Below, piece by piece: positions 17,434-26,214 of a stretch of 64,000 nt of DNA. This DNA is from Pseudomonas sp. WS 5079 (GTDB lineage Bacteria; Pseudomonadota; Gammaproteobacteria; Pseudomonadales; Pseudomonadaceae), in NCBI RefSeq assembly GCF_012985465.1, contig NZ_JAAQWN010000012.1, positions 1 to 64,000 of the forward strand. The letters run 5' to 3'. How positions within the stretch are numbered: the first letter of the stretch is position 1; the number at the start of each line of letters is the position of its first letter. The translations under genes and the position numbers were made by a program. The notes under the pieces were generated by a model, which was given only the letters and a program-made list of their open reading frames with translations, searched no databases and had not been told where the DNA came from.

Positions 17434-17452
17434 AGCGGTGTACGTCAGTCGG

Positions 17453-18235
17453 TTACTGAACCGAAGAACGTGGCTTGACCGGCTGGTTGTCGTTGGAGAT
17501 GGTCACTTCAACGCGACGGTTCATGGCGCGGCCCGAAACGCTTGCGTTATCGGCAACCGGGTATGCCTTGCCGTAGCCAGCAGTCACGATGCGGCTTGGG
17601 TTAACGCCCATCTTGATCAGTGCAACCTGCACCGAAGTAGCACGGCGCTCGGACAAGGTCTGGTTGTAGGCATCGCTGCCGGTGCTGTCGGTGTAGCCTT
17701 CGATAATGACTTTACGATCTGGGTTTTCCTGGAGGAATTGCGCCAGTTTGTTGATGTTCACCAGGCCGCTGGATTTCAGGTCGGCCTTGTTGGTGGCGAA
17801 CAGCACATCACCGAAGGTCACCAGGGTCCCGCGTTCAGTCTGTTTGGCGTTCAAGCTGTTTTGCAGCTGCTTGATCTGCGCGTCGCGGGCTTCGAGCAGG
17901 GCGCGGGCACGTTCGTCGCCGGCGTTTTTCAGCTTGGCTTCGGATTCGCGCAGGGCGATGGTGTCCTTGGCCACTTCAACGCGCTGGTTGGTCAGGTAGG
18001 CCAGTTGGTCGACCTTCTTCTCGTCTTCCTTGTCGCGGTACGCCTTGTCGGCCTTGTCCAGCCATTCGCTGGCGTCCTTGGTTTCCAGGGCGGCGATTTT
18101 GGTCGCTTGTGGGTTGGCTTGCAGGGCCGAGAAGTTGGTCCGTGCGTTTTCCAGGTTCGCGTTAGGCGGGGTGGAGCAAGCCGCCAATGCAACGCTCATC
18201 GCCAGCAGGGCAGGGATCATCAATTGTTTACGCAT
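17453..18235 (-). CDS. lptF: OmpA-family outer-membrane lipoprotein LptF-like
   Basis: A 260-residue lipoprotein with signal MRKQLMIPALLAMSVALAAC (lipobox LAAC, Cys20). A coiled-coil region rich in Ala/Glu/Lys (~30-140) precedes a C-terminal OmpA peptidoglycan-binding domain (~140-250) with GYTDSTGSDAYNQTLSERRA, the diagnostic motif. P. aeruginosa LptF (PA3692) has the same architecture and genomic neighbours and belongs to the AlgU stress regulon. It is preceded by AAAGGA and lies 54 nt after the DUF4398 gene, so one transcript is likely. Confidence 0.88.
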   Translation of the reverse strand: MRKQLMIPALLAMSVALAACSTPPNANLENARTNFSALQANPQATKIAALETKDASEWLDKADKAYRDKEDEKKVDQLAYLTNQRVEVAKDTIALRESEAKLKNAGDERARALLEARDAQIKQLQNSLNAKQTERGTLVTFGDVLFATNKADLKSSGLVNINKLAQFLQENPDRKVIIEGYTDSTGSDAYNQTLSERRATSVQVALIKMGVNPSRIVTAGYGKAYPVADNASVSGRAMNRRVEVTISNDNQPVKPRSSVQ

Positions 18236-18289
18236 AGTGGTGTCGTCCTTTCAATTCGATTTCGGGTGCGATGCAAACAAGGGCGCTGC

Positions 18290-18715
18290 TTACTTCTGCT
18301 GGATCACAGCAGGACGCATGCCTTCGTTACGCAGCTCCTGAACAGCCTTCTGGGAATCCTTCAGCGCCAGGTCGGCCTTGGCAGCCTGGGCCTTGCGCTC
18401 TGCAACGCGAGCGTCCCACTCAGCCTGTTCGGCCAGACGACGGGCTTCGTCGTACTTCTTGTCGTGCATGGCCAGCTCGGCTTGCTTGAGCTTGTCCTGG
18501 GCAGCTTTCATTTCCACGGCAGCGTATTCGGTACCGCCAGCGCTTACAGCGCTGTTCACGGCCGATTGGGTCACCGCGTACTGCTCGGTCGGCGGGTTGC
18601 CGGCGCAGCCCGCGAGGACGAAGCTGGTGCCGATTGCCAACGCGGCCAATTTGAGCCCGCGCAGGTGGTTAAACGAGGATTTGGCAGTGCTGGTCTTCAT
18701 CGTCTTCAACTCCAT
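18290..18715 (-). CDS. DUF4398 lipoprotein
   Basis: A 141-residue lipoprotein. CTGGAG lies 8 nt before the ATG at 18715, so I prefer it to the ATG ten codons upstream. The signal peptide ends in the lipobox VLAGC. The mature protein is almost wholly helical, rich in Ala, Glu, Lys and Gln (YAAVEMKAAQDKLKQAELA), as in DUF4398 periplasmic proteins. It is the first gene of a pair with lptF; both probably act at the cell envelope under stress. Confidence 0.85.
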   Translation of the reverse strand: MELKTMKTSTAKSSFNHLRGLKLAALAIGTSFVLAGCAGNPPTEQYAVTQSAVNSAVSAGGTEYAAVEMKAAQDKLKQAELAMHDKKYDEARRLAEQAEWDARVAERKAQAAKADLALKDSQKAVQELRNEGMRPAVIQQK

Positions 18716-18781
18716 TGGATAACTCCAGAAAAACATCAAATCCATCTACGGTGTTCAGCGTCTGCGTTTTGGCGGTGAAGC

Positions 18782-18809
18782 TCAGTGTGCCTTTTCAAAC
18801 GCCTGTTCC
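18782..18809 (-). promoter_or_regulatory. Possible ECF (AlgU-like) promoter for DUF4398-lptF
   Basis: On the minus strand: GGAACA, 16 nt, CACTGA. Read as AlgU it is GAACAG-N16-ACTGA against consensus GAACTT-N16-TCTGA. It lies about 67 nt upstream of the DUF4398 start. AlgU control of lptF is known in P. aeruginosa, which supports the call. Confidence 0.45.
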
Positions 18810-18948
18810 AAGTGATGGCTTACTGGCTGTGACCCGAGGCTTTTTTGAATAGTTCAGCCAAAGATGGCGATTTGCCCGAAAAAACATCTGAACAAATCTG
18901 ACTGAGTGGTCAGTGTTTAAAAATCGGAACTTTTGCCATCCACAGCGG

Positions 18949-18975
18949 TATGCCGGGCCTATGAAAGGCCCGGTA
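18949..18975. repeat. GC-rich hairpin downstream of the 19009 gene
   Basis: CCGGGCC-tatgaaa-GGCCCGG forms a strong stem-loop, but no T-run directly follows on either strand. It may stabilise an mRNA 3' end or be a weak terminator. Confidence 0.4.
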
Positions 18976-19008
18976 CGCTGGGGAATGGTTTTTTTCAGCG
19001 GATGTTTA

Positions 19009-19353
19009 TCAGTGTTTCTGATCGTCAGGCGTGGCTGACATATCGTGCAGGTAGCGCCGTGACAACGACAGGAAGCGCGGTGTGGGGCCGACGTCTTCAT
19101 ACAACGGGTCACCCTCTTCATCAGTGGCAACCACATGCTGGCCCCGGATATAGGGAAAGCTGGCTTCCAGCTCTTCCAGGGCGGCGCCGATCAACTCGCC
19201 GAGCAATTCCTCGGTGCTGCGCTTGGGGTACATCTCGCGGATGGCCGCCAGCCGTGCGGCGGCCTCGACATCCAGGTGGATGGCATATTCGGTCTTGGTC
19301 AGGCGACCCTTGGCGGTTTCTTCCCATTGCTGGGCCAGTTCTCGGATTTTCAT
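19009..19353 (-). CDS. Conserved small protein ('type 1 pili tip component' family name)
   Basis: A 114-residue acidic protein beginning MKIRELAQQWEETAKGRLTK. I choose the ATG at 19353 because GAGG lies 7 nt upstream; the longer frame to 19446 has no site. It ends with a conserved block VATDEEGDPLYEDVGPTPRF. Pseudomonas homologues carry the name 'type 1 pili tip component', but nothing here (no signal peptide, no pilin features) supports a pilus role. Function unknown. Confidence 0.75.
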   Translation of the reverse strand: MKIRELAQQWEETAKGRLTKTEYAIHLDVEAAARLAAIREMYPKRSTEELLGELIGAALEELEASFPYIRGQHVVATDEEGDPLYEDVGPTPRFLSLSRRYLHDMSATPDDQKH

Positions 19354-19537
19354 GGCAACCTCAGTGATGCCCAGGGTAGCGGGCGGTGATGAGTGACCGG
19401 TCGCGGCGTGGATAACGCGACGACGTATCCTTGAGACTAGCTGCAACCGCCAAGGTTTAAAGTACCTTGTAAGAGCAAGGCTTGATCGGCACTCTTAAAG
19501 ATCAAAGCGTCCCGGATTCCTGGCTGGAGATTGGCTG

Positions 19538-22183
19538 ATGAGCGATATCGATGCACGTTTGCGTGAAGATGTTCACCTGCTGGGTGAACTGTTGGGCAAC
19601 ACGATTCGAGAACAGTACGGTGATGAGTTCCTCGCCAAGATCGAGCAGATCCGCAAGGGCGCCAAGGCCGATCGCCGGGGCGGGGCAACCGAGGCGGCAG
19701 CTGGCGAAGAGCTCAGCGCCAGCCTCAACCAGTTGCAGGAAGACGAGCTGTTGCCGGTGGCACGTGCGTTCAACCAGTTCCTCAACCTGGCCAATATCGC
19801 CGAGCAGTACCAACTGATTCACCGGCGCGATGAATCCCAGCCCGCCCCGTTCGAATCGCGGGTACTGCCCGAGCTGCTGGCGCGCCTGCAGAGTGAGGGC
19901 CATAGCAGCGAATCCCTGGCCCGGCAGTTGGCGCGGCTGGAGATCGAACTGGTGCTCACCGCCCACCCCACCGAAGTTGCGCGCCGCACCCTGATCCAGA
20001 AATATGACGCCATCGCCGCCCAACTGGCGTTGCAGGATCACCGTGACTTGACCAGCGCCGAGCGCGAGCAGATTCGCCAGCGCTTGCAACGGCTGATCGC
20101 CGAAGCCTGGCACACCGAAGAAATCCGCCGCACCCGGCCCACCCCGGTGGACGAGGCCAAGTGGGGCTTTGCGGTGATCGAGCATTCGCTGTGGCACGCC
20201 ATCCCCAACTACCTGCGCAAGGCCGATCACGCCTTGCACGCCGCGACCGGCCTGCGCCTGCCCCTGGAGGCGGCACCGATCCGCTTTGCCTCATGGATGG
20301 GCGGTGACCGTGATGGCAACCCCAACGTGACGGCGCCCGTGACCCGCGAAGTATTGCTGCTGGCGCGCTGGATGGCTGCAGACCTGTATCTGCGTGATAT
20401 CGATCACCTGGCATCCGAGCTGTCGATGCAGCAGGCCAGCCCCGAGTTGCAGGCCAAGGTCGGCGAGAGCGTCGAACCTTATCGGGCCTTGCTCAAGCAA
20501 CTGCGCGAACGCCTGCGCGCCACCCGCAATTGGGCGCACGCGGCGTTGACCGCCAGCCTCCCGGCGCCGGCTGATGTGCTGCAAAACAATCGCGACCTGC
20601 TGGAGCCGCTGGAGCTGTGCTACCAGTCCCTGCACGCCTGCGGCATGGGCGTGATTGCCGACGGCCCGCTGCTCGATTGCCTACGCCGTGCGGTAACGTT
20701 CGGCCTGTTCCTGGTGCGCCTGGATGTGCGCCAGGACTCCAGCCGTCACTCGGCGGCGATGACCGAGATCACCGACTACCTGGGCCTGGGCCGCTATGAG
20801 GATTGGGACGAAGACGCGCGCATCACCTTCCTGATGAAGGAGTTGGTCAACCGTCGCCCATTGTTGCCAGGCTATTTCAAGCCGTCGGCCGACACCGCCG
20901 AAGTGCTCAATACCTGTAAGGAAATTGCCGCCGCGCCAGCTGCATCCCTCGGTTCCTACGTCATCTCCATGGCGGGTGCGGCATCCGATGTGCTGGCGGT
21001 GCAGCTGCTGCTCAAGGAGTCCGGGGTGCAGCGGCCGATGCGTGTGGTGCCGCTGTTCGAGACCCTGGCCGACCTGGACAACGCCGGCCCGGTGATCGAG
21101 CGCCTGTTGCTGCTACCGGGCTATCGCGCGCGCCTGCAAGGCCCGCAGGAAGTGATGATCGGCTATTCGGACTCGGCCAAGGACGCCGGCACTACCGCTG
21201 CGGCCTGGGCGCAGTACCGGGCCCAGGAGCGGCTGGTGGATATCTGCCGCGAGCAGCAGGTGGAACTGTTGTTGTTCCATGGTCGTGGCGGCACCGTTGG
21301 CCGTGGCGGTGGCCCGGCCCACGCGGCGATCCTGTCGCAGCCACCGGGCTCGGTAGCCGGGCGTTTTCGCACCACCGAGCAGGGCGAGATGATTCGCTTC
21401 AAGTTCGGCTTGCCGGATATCGCCGAGCAGAACCTCAATCTGTATCTGGCCGCAGTGCTGGAGGCGACCTTATTGCCACCGCCGCCCCCGGAGCCGGCCT
21501 GGCGGCATTTGATGGACGAATTGGCCGCCGATGGCGTCAGCGCCTATCGCGCGGTAGTGCGGGAAAATCCGCAGTTCGTCGAGTACTTCCGCCAGTCCAC
21601 GCCCGAGCAGGAACTGGGCCGCTTGCCCCTGGGCAGTCGCCCGGCCAAACGCCGTGCCGGGGGCATCGAAAGCCTGCGTGCGATCCCGTGGATTTTCGGC
21701 TGGACCCAGACGCGCCTGATGTTGCCGGCCTGGCTGGGCTGGGAAGCGGCATTGAGCAAGGCCCTGGAGCGGGGCGAAGGCGAGTTGCTGGGGCAGATGC
21801 GTGAGCAATGGCCGTTCTTCCGTACGCGCATCGACATGCTGGAAATGGTCCTGGCCAAGGCCGACGCCGATATCGCCCGCCTGTATGACGAGCGTCTGGT
21901 GCAGCCGGACCTGCTGCCATTGGGTGCGCATTTACGCGACCTATTGTCGCAGGCGTGTGCCGTGGTGCTTGGCCTGACCGGGCAGTCGCAACTGCTGGCC
22001 CACAGTCCCGACACCCTGGAGTTCATCCGCCTGCGCAACACCTATCTTGACCCATTGCACCTGCTGCAGGCCGAGCTGTTGGCGCGGTCCCGCCAGCAGG
22101 AAGCGACACAGGACAGCCCTCTGGAACAGGCGCTGCTGGTGTCCGTGGCCGGTATTGCCGCCGGGCTGCGTAATACCGGCTGA
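19538..22183 (+). CDS. ppc: Phosphoenolpyruvate carboxylase
   Basis: An 881-residue enzyme (E. coli: 883) that carboxylates PEP to oxaloacetate, refilling the TCA cycle. The catalytic His motif LTAHPTEVARRTL is at ~residue 147, the Gly-rich loop FHGRGGTVGRGGGP at ~580, and the C-terminal NTG carboxylate is present. The ATG at 19538 gives the conserved N-terminus MSDIDARLREDVHLLGELLG. A strong terminator follows; it appears monocistronic. Confidence 0.97.
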   Translation: MSDIDARLREDVHLLGELLGNTIREQYGDEFLAKIEQIRKGAKADRRGGATEAAAGEELSASLNQLQEDELLPVARAFNQFLNLANIAEQYQLIHRRDESQPAPFESRVLPELLARLQSEGHSSESLARQLARLEIELVLTAHPTEVARRTLIQKYDAIAAQLALQDHRDLTSAEREQIRQRLQRLIAEAWHTEEIRRTRPTPVDEAKWGFAVIEHSLWHAIPNYLRKADHALHAATGLRLPLEAAPIRFASWMGGDRDGNPNVTAPVTREVLLLARWMAADLYLRDIDHLASELSMQQASPELQAKVGESVEPYRALLKQLRERLRATRNWAHAALTASLPAPADVLQNNRDLLEPLELCYQSLHACGMGVIADGPLLDCLRRAVTFGLFLVRLDVRQDSSRHSAAMTEITDYLGLGRYEDWDEDARITFLMKELVNRRPLLPGYFKPSADTAEVLNTCKEIAAAPAASLGSYVISMAGAASDVLAVQLLLKESGVQRPMRVVPLFETLADLDNAGPVIERLLLLPGYRARLQGPQEVMIGYSDSAKDAGTTAAAWAQYRAQERLVDICREQQVELLLFHGRGGTVGRGGGPAHAAILSQPPGSVAGRFRTTEQGEMIRFKFGLPDIAEQNLNLYLAAVLEATLLPPPPPEPAWRHLMDELAADGVSAYRAVVRENPQFVEYFRQSTPEQELGRLPLGSRPAKRRAGGIESLRAIPWIFGWTQTRLMLPAWLGWEAALSKALERGEGELLGQMREQWPFFRTRIDMLEMVLAKADADIARLYDERLVQPDLLPLGAHLRDLLSQACAVVLGLTGQSQLLAHSPDTLEFIRLRNTYLDPLHLLQAELLARSRQQEATQDSPLEQALLVSVAGIAAGLRNTG

Positions 22184-22215
22184 CATTTGTCGCGTGTTCT
22201 CAAGGGCTTGCACGC

Positions 22216-22257
22216 AAAACCGCCGGTTGACCCGAAAGGGCTCTGCCGGCGGTTTTG
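22216..22257 (+). terminator. Rho-independent terminator after ppc
   Basis: AAAACCGCCGG pairs with CCGGCGGTTTT around an interior containing a smaller CCC-gaaa-GGG hairpin. The remaining gap to adk (22258-22476) contains no gene I can support. Confidence 0.8.
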
Positions 22258-22476
22258 GGTTTGGGTTGCACCAAGGGATACCGCGACCAAAAGGCTTGTG
22301 TGGTGCGGGTTCTTCCGACTTTTGGCGGCTTGTGTGGTTAGGGCTCGCTGTGTATCTTGATCAGCCTTTGGCCGTTTGGGCGGCCTGGATTCGTATTTTT
22401 ACGAGCATATTCTACGAGATTGGCCCCACGCGGCGAATCCGAGCGTCATCTCTATAAAAAATTGAGGAGCACATCG

Positions 22477-23124
22477 ATGCGCGTCATTCTGCTGGGAGCT
22501 CCCGGGGCCGGTAAAGGTACTCAGGCAAAGTTCATCACTGAAAAGTTCGGCATTCCACAAATCTCCACTGGCGACATGCTGCGCGCCGCCGTCAAGGCCG
22601 GTACCGAGCTGGGCCTGATCGCCAAGAGCGTGATGGACAGCGGTGGCCTGGTCTCCGACGACCTGATCATCAACCTGGTCAAGGAACGCATCAGCCAGGA
22701 AGACTGCAAGAACGGTTTCCTGTTCGACGGTTTCCCACGCACCATTCCCCAGGCCGAAGCCCTGGTGAAGGCCGGCGTCGAGTTGGATGCCGTGGTCGAA
22801 ATCGCCGTTGAAGACGAAGAGATCGTCCAGCGTATCGCCGGTCGCCGCGTTCACGAAGCCTCGGGCCGCGTCTACCACATCGTCTACAACCCGCCAAAAG
22901 TGGCTGGCAAGGATGATGTAACCGGTGACGACCTGGTGCAGCGCAAGGACGATACCGAAGAAACCGTGCGTCATCGCCTGTCGGTCTACCACTCCCAGAC
23001 CAAGCCGCTGGTGGACTTCTACCAGAAGCTGTCGGTTGCCCAGGGCAAACCGAAATACAGCCACATCCCGGGCGTTGGCTCGGTGGAAGCCATCACCGCC
23101 AAGGTGCTGGAAGCGCTGAACTGA
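22477..23124 (+). CDS. adk: Adenylate kinase
   Basis: A 215-residue long-form adenylate kinase (ATP + AMP to 2 ADP). The P-loop GAPGAGKGTQ is at residues 7-16, DGFPRT at ~84-89, and a zinc-free LID (RVYHIVYNPPKVAGKDDVTG) at ~127-150. The ATG at 22477 is preceded by GAGGAG; the in-frame upstream extension to 22357 is not conserved-looking. Confidence 0.97.
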   Translation: MRVILLGAPGAGKGTQAKFITEKFGIPQISTGDMLRAAVKAGTELGLIAKSVMDSGGLVSDDLIINLVKERISQEDCKNGFLFDGFPRTIPQAEALVKAGVELDAVVEIAVEDEEIVQRIAGRRVHEASGRVYHIVYNPPKVAGKDDVTGDDLVQRKDDTEETVRHRLSVYHSQTKPLVDFYQKLSVAQGKPKYSHIPGVGSVEAITAKVLEALN

Positions 23125-23145
23125 TCTGACGATCGGCGTGATGTT

Positions 23146-23174
23146 CAACGGCCCGCTTGCGGGCCGTTGTTGTT
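23146..23174 (+). terminator. Terminator after adk
   Basis: AACGGCCCGC-ttgc-GGGCCGTT followed by a short T-rich tract (GTTGTTT). Confidence 0.7.
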
Positions 23175-23214
23175 TATACTGGCGCACTTTTTTTCGATTT
23201 GGACACCCACACCG

Positions 23215-23898
23215 ATGAGCACCCTGCTGGCCCTGGACACCGCGACTGAAGCTTGCTCCGTTGCCCTGCTGCATAACGGCAAGGTCACGAGCCACTATGA
23301 GGTGATCCCGCGCCTGCACGCGCAAAAGCTGCTGCCGATGATCAAGCAGTTATTGCTCGATGCCGGCACCACCTTGTCGGCGGTGGACGCCATCGCCTTT
23401 GGCCGTGGCCCGGGCGCGTTCACCGGCGTGCGCATCGCCATCGGGGTGGTGCAGGGCCTGGCGTTTGCCCTGGAACGGCCAGTATTGCCGGTGTCCAACC
23501 TGGCCGTGCTGGCCCAGCGCGCCCTGCGTGAGCACGGCGCGGCCCAGGTCGCGGCAGCCATCGATGCGCGGATGGATGAGGTCTACTGGGGTTGCTACCG
23601 CGAGACCGCAGGCGAAATGCGCCTGGTCGGCGTTGAAGCCGTGCAGCCGCCCGAGGCCGCCGCGTTGCCGGCCGATGCCAGTGGTGACTGGTTTGGTGCC
23701 GGTACCGGTTGGGGATATGGCCAGCGGATCGCCGTGCCCACGATGGGCCAGGATGCCACGATGCTGCCCCATGCCGAAGACCTGCTGGCCCTGGCGCGTT
23801 TTGCCTGGGAACGCGGCGAGGCGATTCCCGCCGACCAGGCCGCCCCGGTGTACCTGCGCGATAAAGTGGCGCAGACCAAGGCCGAGCGCGGGCTCTAG
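23215..23898 (+). CDS. tsaB: tRNA threonylcarbamoyladenosine biosynthesis protein TsaB
   Basis: A 227-residue actin-like ATPase-fold protein that partners TsaD and TsaE to make t6A37 in tRNAs reading ANN codons. The N-terminal MSTLLALDTATEACSVALL and the GRGPGAFTGVRIAIGVVQGL block (~residues 62-81) identify TsaB. The ATG at 23215 is chosen over the upstream 23167 ATG because it gives the conserved N-terminus. It follows adk by 90 nt with a terminator between them. Confidence 0.93.
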   Translation: MSTLLALDTATEACSVALLHNGKVTSHYEVIPRLHAQKLLPMIKQLLLDAGTTLSAVDAIAFGRGPGAFTGVRIAIGVVQGLAFALERPVLPVSNLAVLAQRALREHGAAQVAAAIDARMDEVYWGCYRETAGEMRLVGVEAVQPPEAAALPADASGDWFGAGTGWGYGQRIAVPTMGQDATMLPHAEDLLALARFAWERGEAIPADQAAPVYLRDKVAQTKAERGL

Positions 23899-23921
23899 GC
23901 TTATTGCGGTTAGCCTCTAAT

Positions 23922-24029
23922 GTGGGAGCTGTCGAGCCCCAGCGAGGCTGCTATAGCGGTGTGTCAGGTGCCATGAATAGTGGCAGTGTCGCCGCCATCG
24001 CAGCCTCGCTGGGGCTCGACAGCTTCCAC
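23922..24029. repeat. Long inverted repeat of a different REP type
   Basis: Left arm GTGGGAGCTGTCGAGCCCCA continues GCGAGGCTGC; the right arm is GCAGCCTCGCTGGGGCTCGA continuing CAGC. The arms are ~27 nt, separated by ~50 nt. The core GTCGAGCCCCAGCGAGGCTG differs from the main GGCTTGCC family, suggesting a separate REP family. Confidence 0.8.
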
Positions 24030-24177
24030 CGTTGATCGCCGGCAATTGGCGCCAATCGTCAGAATTTGCCCCCGGTTTTAAACCTTTGCCCGTTTATGTG
24101 TTCTAGTTATCACCAGAGCATTTGCGCGCCAAGGAAAGTGCCGCTAAATTGCCATCATTGATCACGGATCTGCATGC

Positions 24178-24498
24178 ATGCGTATAGACGGCTTTTCCTC
24201 CCAGTCCTACCCCCTCAAGCGCAAGCCACGCAAGGCGAACGTGAAGGTAGACGAGTCCGTCGAAGAATCCCCCGATTTTATTGAAATCCAGCCCGAAACC
24301 TCCCAGGGCGCAGCGGTTTCCGCCCGTGCCCAAGGTGCCAGCGGTGCGCGTATCGGCGGCGTTCCGGCCCGCCAGCAAGACATGGTCTTCCCGCGCTCCA
24401 TGAGCAAGAACGTCGCCACGGCCCTGGCCAGCTACCTGACCACAGCAGGCTTTGTCGATTGGGATATGGAAGTGCTGGGTCTCGATATCCACATCTGA
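24178..24498 (+). CDS. Conserved hypothetical protein
   Basis: A 106-residue protein, MRIDGFSSQSYPLKRKPRKA at the N-terminus, with a low-complexity middle rich in Ala, Gly and Ser and a more conserved-looking C-terminus (SKNVATALASYLTTAGFVDW). No signal peptide or membrane segment. No good ribosome binding site precedes the ATG. Its stop overlaps the start of the DUF72 gene, so the two are probably co-expressed. No family recognised. Confidence 0.65.
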   Translation: MRIDGFSSQSYPLKRKPRKANVKVDESVEESPDFIEIQPETSQGAAVSARAQGASGARIGGVPARQQDMVFPRSMSKNVATALASYLTTAGFVDWDMEVLGLDIHI

Positions 24499-25358
24499 TG
24501 TTGCTGCCTTATTTCCTCGGTTGCCCGTCCTGGAGTGAAAACGCCTGGCGCGAGTACCTGTATCCGCAAGACGCCCGCACCACAGATTTTCTCGGGCTGT
24601 ATTGCCAGGTGTTCAATGCCTGCGAAGGCAACACCACGTTCTATGCGCGGCCCTCCGTCGCGACTGTGCAGCGCTGGGCCGAGATCATGCCCGCGCACTT
24701 TCGCTTTACCGCCAAGTTTCCCGGTGATATCAGCCACAGCGCTGACCTGCGCGAACAGTTGCCCGCCGCCGAAAGCTTCCTCGGTTTGATGAGCCCGCTG
24801 GGCGAGCGGGTTTCGCCACTGTGGCTGCAACTACCGGCCAGCTTCACCCCGCAGCGGCTGGGGGAACTGGCAGGGTTTATCGACGGCCTGGAGCGGCCAT
24901 TGGCGGTGGAGGTGCGTCACCGCGAGTTCTTCGCCAAAGGCGATGCCGAGCGCAGCCTCAACCGCCTGCTGCGTGACCGTGGTGTCGAGCGGATCTGCCT
25001 GGATCCTCGGGCGCTGTTCAGTTGCACGTCCACCTCGGCGGCGGTACTCCACGCCCAATCGAAAAAGCCCAAGGTACCGCCCCGGCCTGCGGCGTTGACC
25101 CAGTTTCCCCAGGTGCGTTTTATCGGCCACCCGGACCTGGAAGCCAACGATCCGTTCCTGGTGCCGTGGGTTGAAAAGGTCGCTGGCTGGATCGAGGAGG
25201 GCCGCACACCCTATGTGTTCCTGCACACCTCGGACAACCGCCTGGCGGCCCAATTGGCCATGCGTTTTCATCAGCAATTGATGGTGCGATTGCCTGGGTT
25301 GCCGGCGTTGGCGCAGTTGCATCGGGAGCCCGCTGTGGAGCAACTGGGGTTACTCTAG
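24498..25358 (+). CDS. DUF72 domain protein
   Basis: A 286-residue TIM-barrel-like protein of the DUF72 (YecE) family: GCPSWSENAWREYLYP near the N-terminus, NACEGNTTFYARPS at ~40, RFTAKFPGDISH at ~70 and VEVRHREFF at ~135 are typical. The ATG overlaps the previous stop (TGATG). The longer frame to 24459 lies inside the upstream gene. Biochemical role unknown. Confidence 0.88.
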   Translation: MLLPYFLGCPSWSENAWREYLYPQDARTTDFLGLYCQVFNACEGNTTFYARPSVATVQRWAEIMPAHFRFTAKFPGDISHSADLREQLPAAESFLGLMSPLGERVSPLWLQLPASFTPQRLGELAGFIDGLERPLAVEVRHREFFAKGDAERSLNRLLRDRGVERICLDPRALFSCTSTSAAVLHAQSKKPKVPPRPAALTQFPQVRFIGHPDLEANDPFLVPWVEKVAGWIEEGRTPYVFLHTSDNRLAAQLAMRFHQQLMVRLPGLPALAQLHREPAVEQLGLL

Positions 25359-25383
25359 GGTTCTTTTATGCCTGGAGTCAGTC

Positions 25384-26211
25384 ATGGATGCCCAAACCCT
25401 TCGCGCCGAATCCTTTCGAGCCCTGCACGAGCGTGACCGTGCATTCGTGATGCCCAATCCGTGGGACGCCGGTTCCGCCAAGATGCTCGCCAGCCTCGGC
25501 TTTGAAGCCCTGGCCACTACCAGCGCGGGTTTTGCCTTCAGTCTGGGGCGTCCGGATGCCGAAGGTGCGCTGTCGCTGGAGGACACTTTGGGCAACGCCG
25601 GGATGATCGTTCAGGCCACCGCGCTGCCGGTGGCGGCGGACCTGGAAAACGGCTTCAGCGATACGCCTCAAGGTTGTGCCCAGAGCCTGTTGCGGGCCGC
25701 CGCTACCGGCATCGTCGGCGGTTCTATCGAAGACGCTACGGGGATTGCGGTCGACCCGATCTACCCCTTTGATCTGTCTGTTGAACGCATCGAGGCTGCC
25801 GTCGCTGCGGCGCGCAGCTTGCCATTCCCCTTCATGCTGACGGCCCGTGCGGAAAACCTCCTACATGGTCGCCTGGATTTTCCCGACACTATTCGCCGTT
25901 TGCAGGCCTACGCCGAAGCGGGCGCCGACGTGTTGTATGCACCGGGCCTGCGCAGTGCTGAGGAAGTATTGGCGGTGGTGCGGGCGGTGGCGCCAAAACC
26001 GGTGAATGTGCTGATGTCAGGTGGTCTCAAGCTCTCGGTGGCGCAACTGAGCGAGATGGGCGTCAAGCGCATCAGCGTTGGCTCGGCCATGGCCCTGGCG
26101 GCCTACGGGGAGTTCTTCAGGGCCGCGCGGGAGGTTCAGGAACTGGGAACCTTCACCTTTACCGAGCGCTCGATGCCGTTCAGCCAGGCAAATCAGTTGT
26201 TCAAAGGTTGA
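25384..26211 (+). CDS. Isocitrate lyase / PEP mutase family protein
   Basis: A 275-residue (beta/alpha)8 enzyme of the PEP mutase/isocitrate lyase superfamily. Visible motifs: VMPNPWDAGSAKML (~20), the metal-binding DLENGF (~85) and GGSIEDATG (~115). Members cleave or form C-C or P-C bonds, for example oxaloacetate decarboxylase or methylisocitrate lyase. The KKCGH-type isocitrate lyase signature is not evident, so a small-molecule lyase such as 2-oxo acid decarboxylase is more likely. Substrate unassigned. Confidence 0.85.
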   Translation: MDAQTLRAESFRALHERDRAFVMPNPWDAGSAKMLASLGFEALATTSAGFAFSLGRPDAEGALSLEDTLGNAGMIVQATALPVAADLENGFSDTPQGCAQSLLRAAATGIVGGSIEDATGIAVDPIYPFDLSVERIEAAVAAARSLPFPFMLTARAENLLHGRLDFPDTIRRLQAYAEAGADVLYAPGLRSAEEVLAVVRAVAPKPVNVLMSGGLKLSVAQLSEMGVKRISVGSAMALAAYGEFFRAAREVQELGTFTFTERSMPFSQANQLFKG

Positions 26212-26214
26212 GTC

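Noticed and set aside
17438..18778. Long plus-strand frame opposite lptF and the DUF4398 gene
   Set aside because: It is the antisense of two clear lipoproteins, has no ribosome binding site and no recognisable domain.
18924..18945. GGAACT followed by CCAC upstream of the 18960 region
   Set aside because: Spacer only 8 nt and no plus-strand gene downstream.
18795..19136. 113-codon minus-strand frame between the DUF4398 gene and the 19009 gene
   Set aside because: It starts inside the 19009 gene in another frame, lacks a Shine-Dalgarno and has Cys/Arg-rich shadow-like composition.
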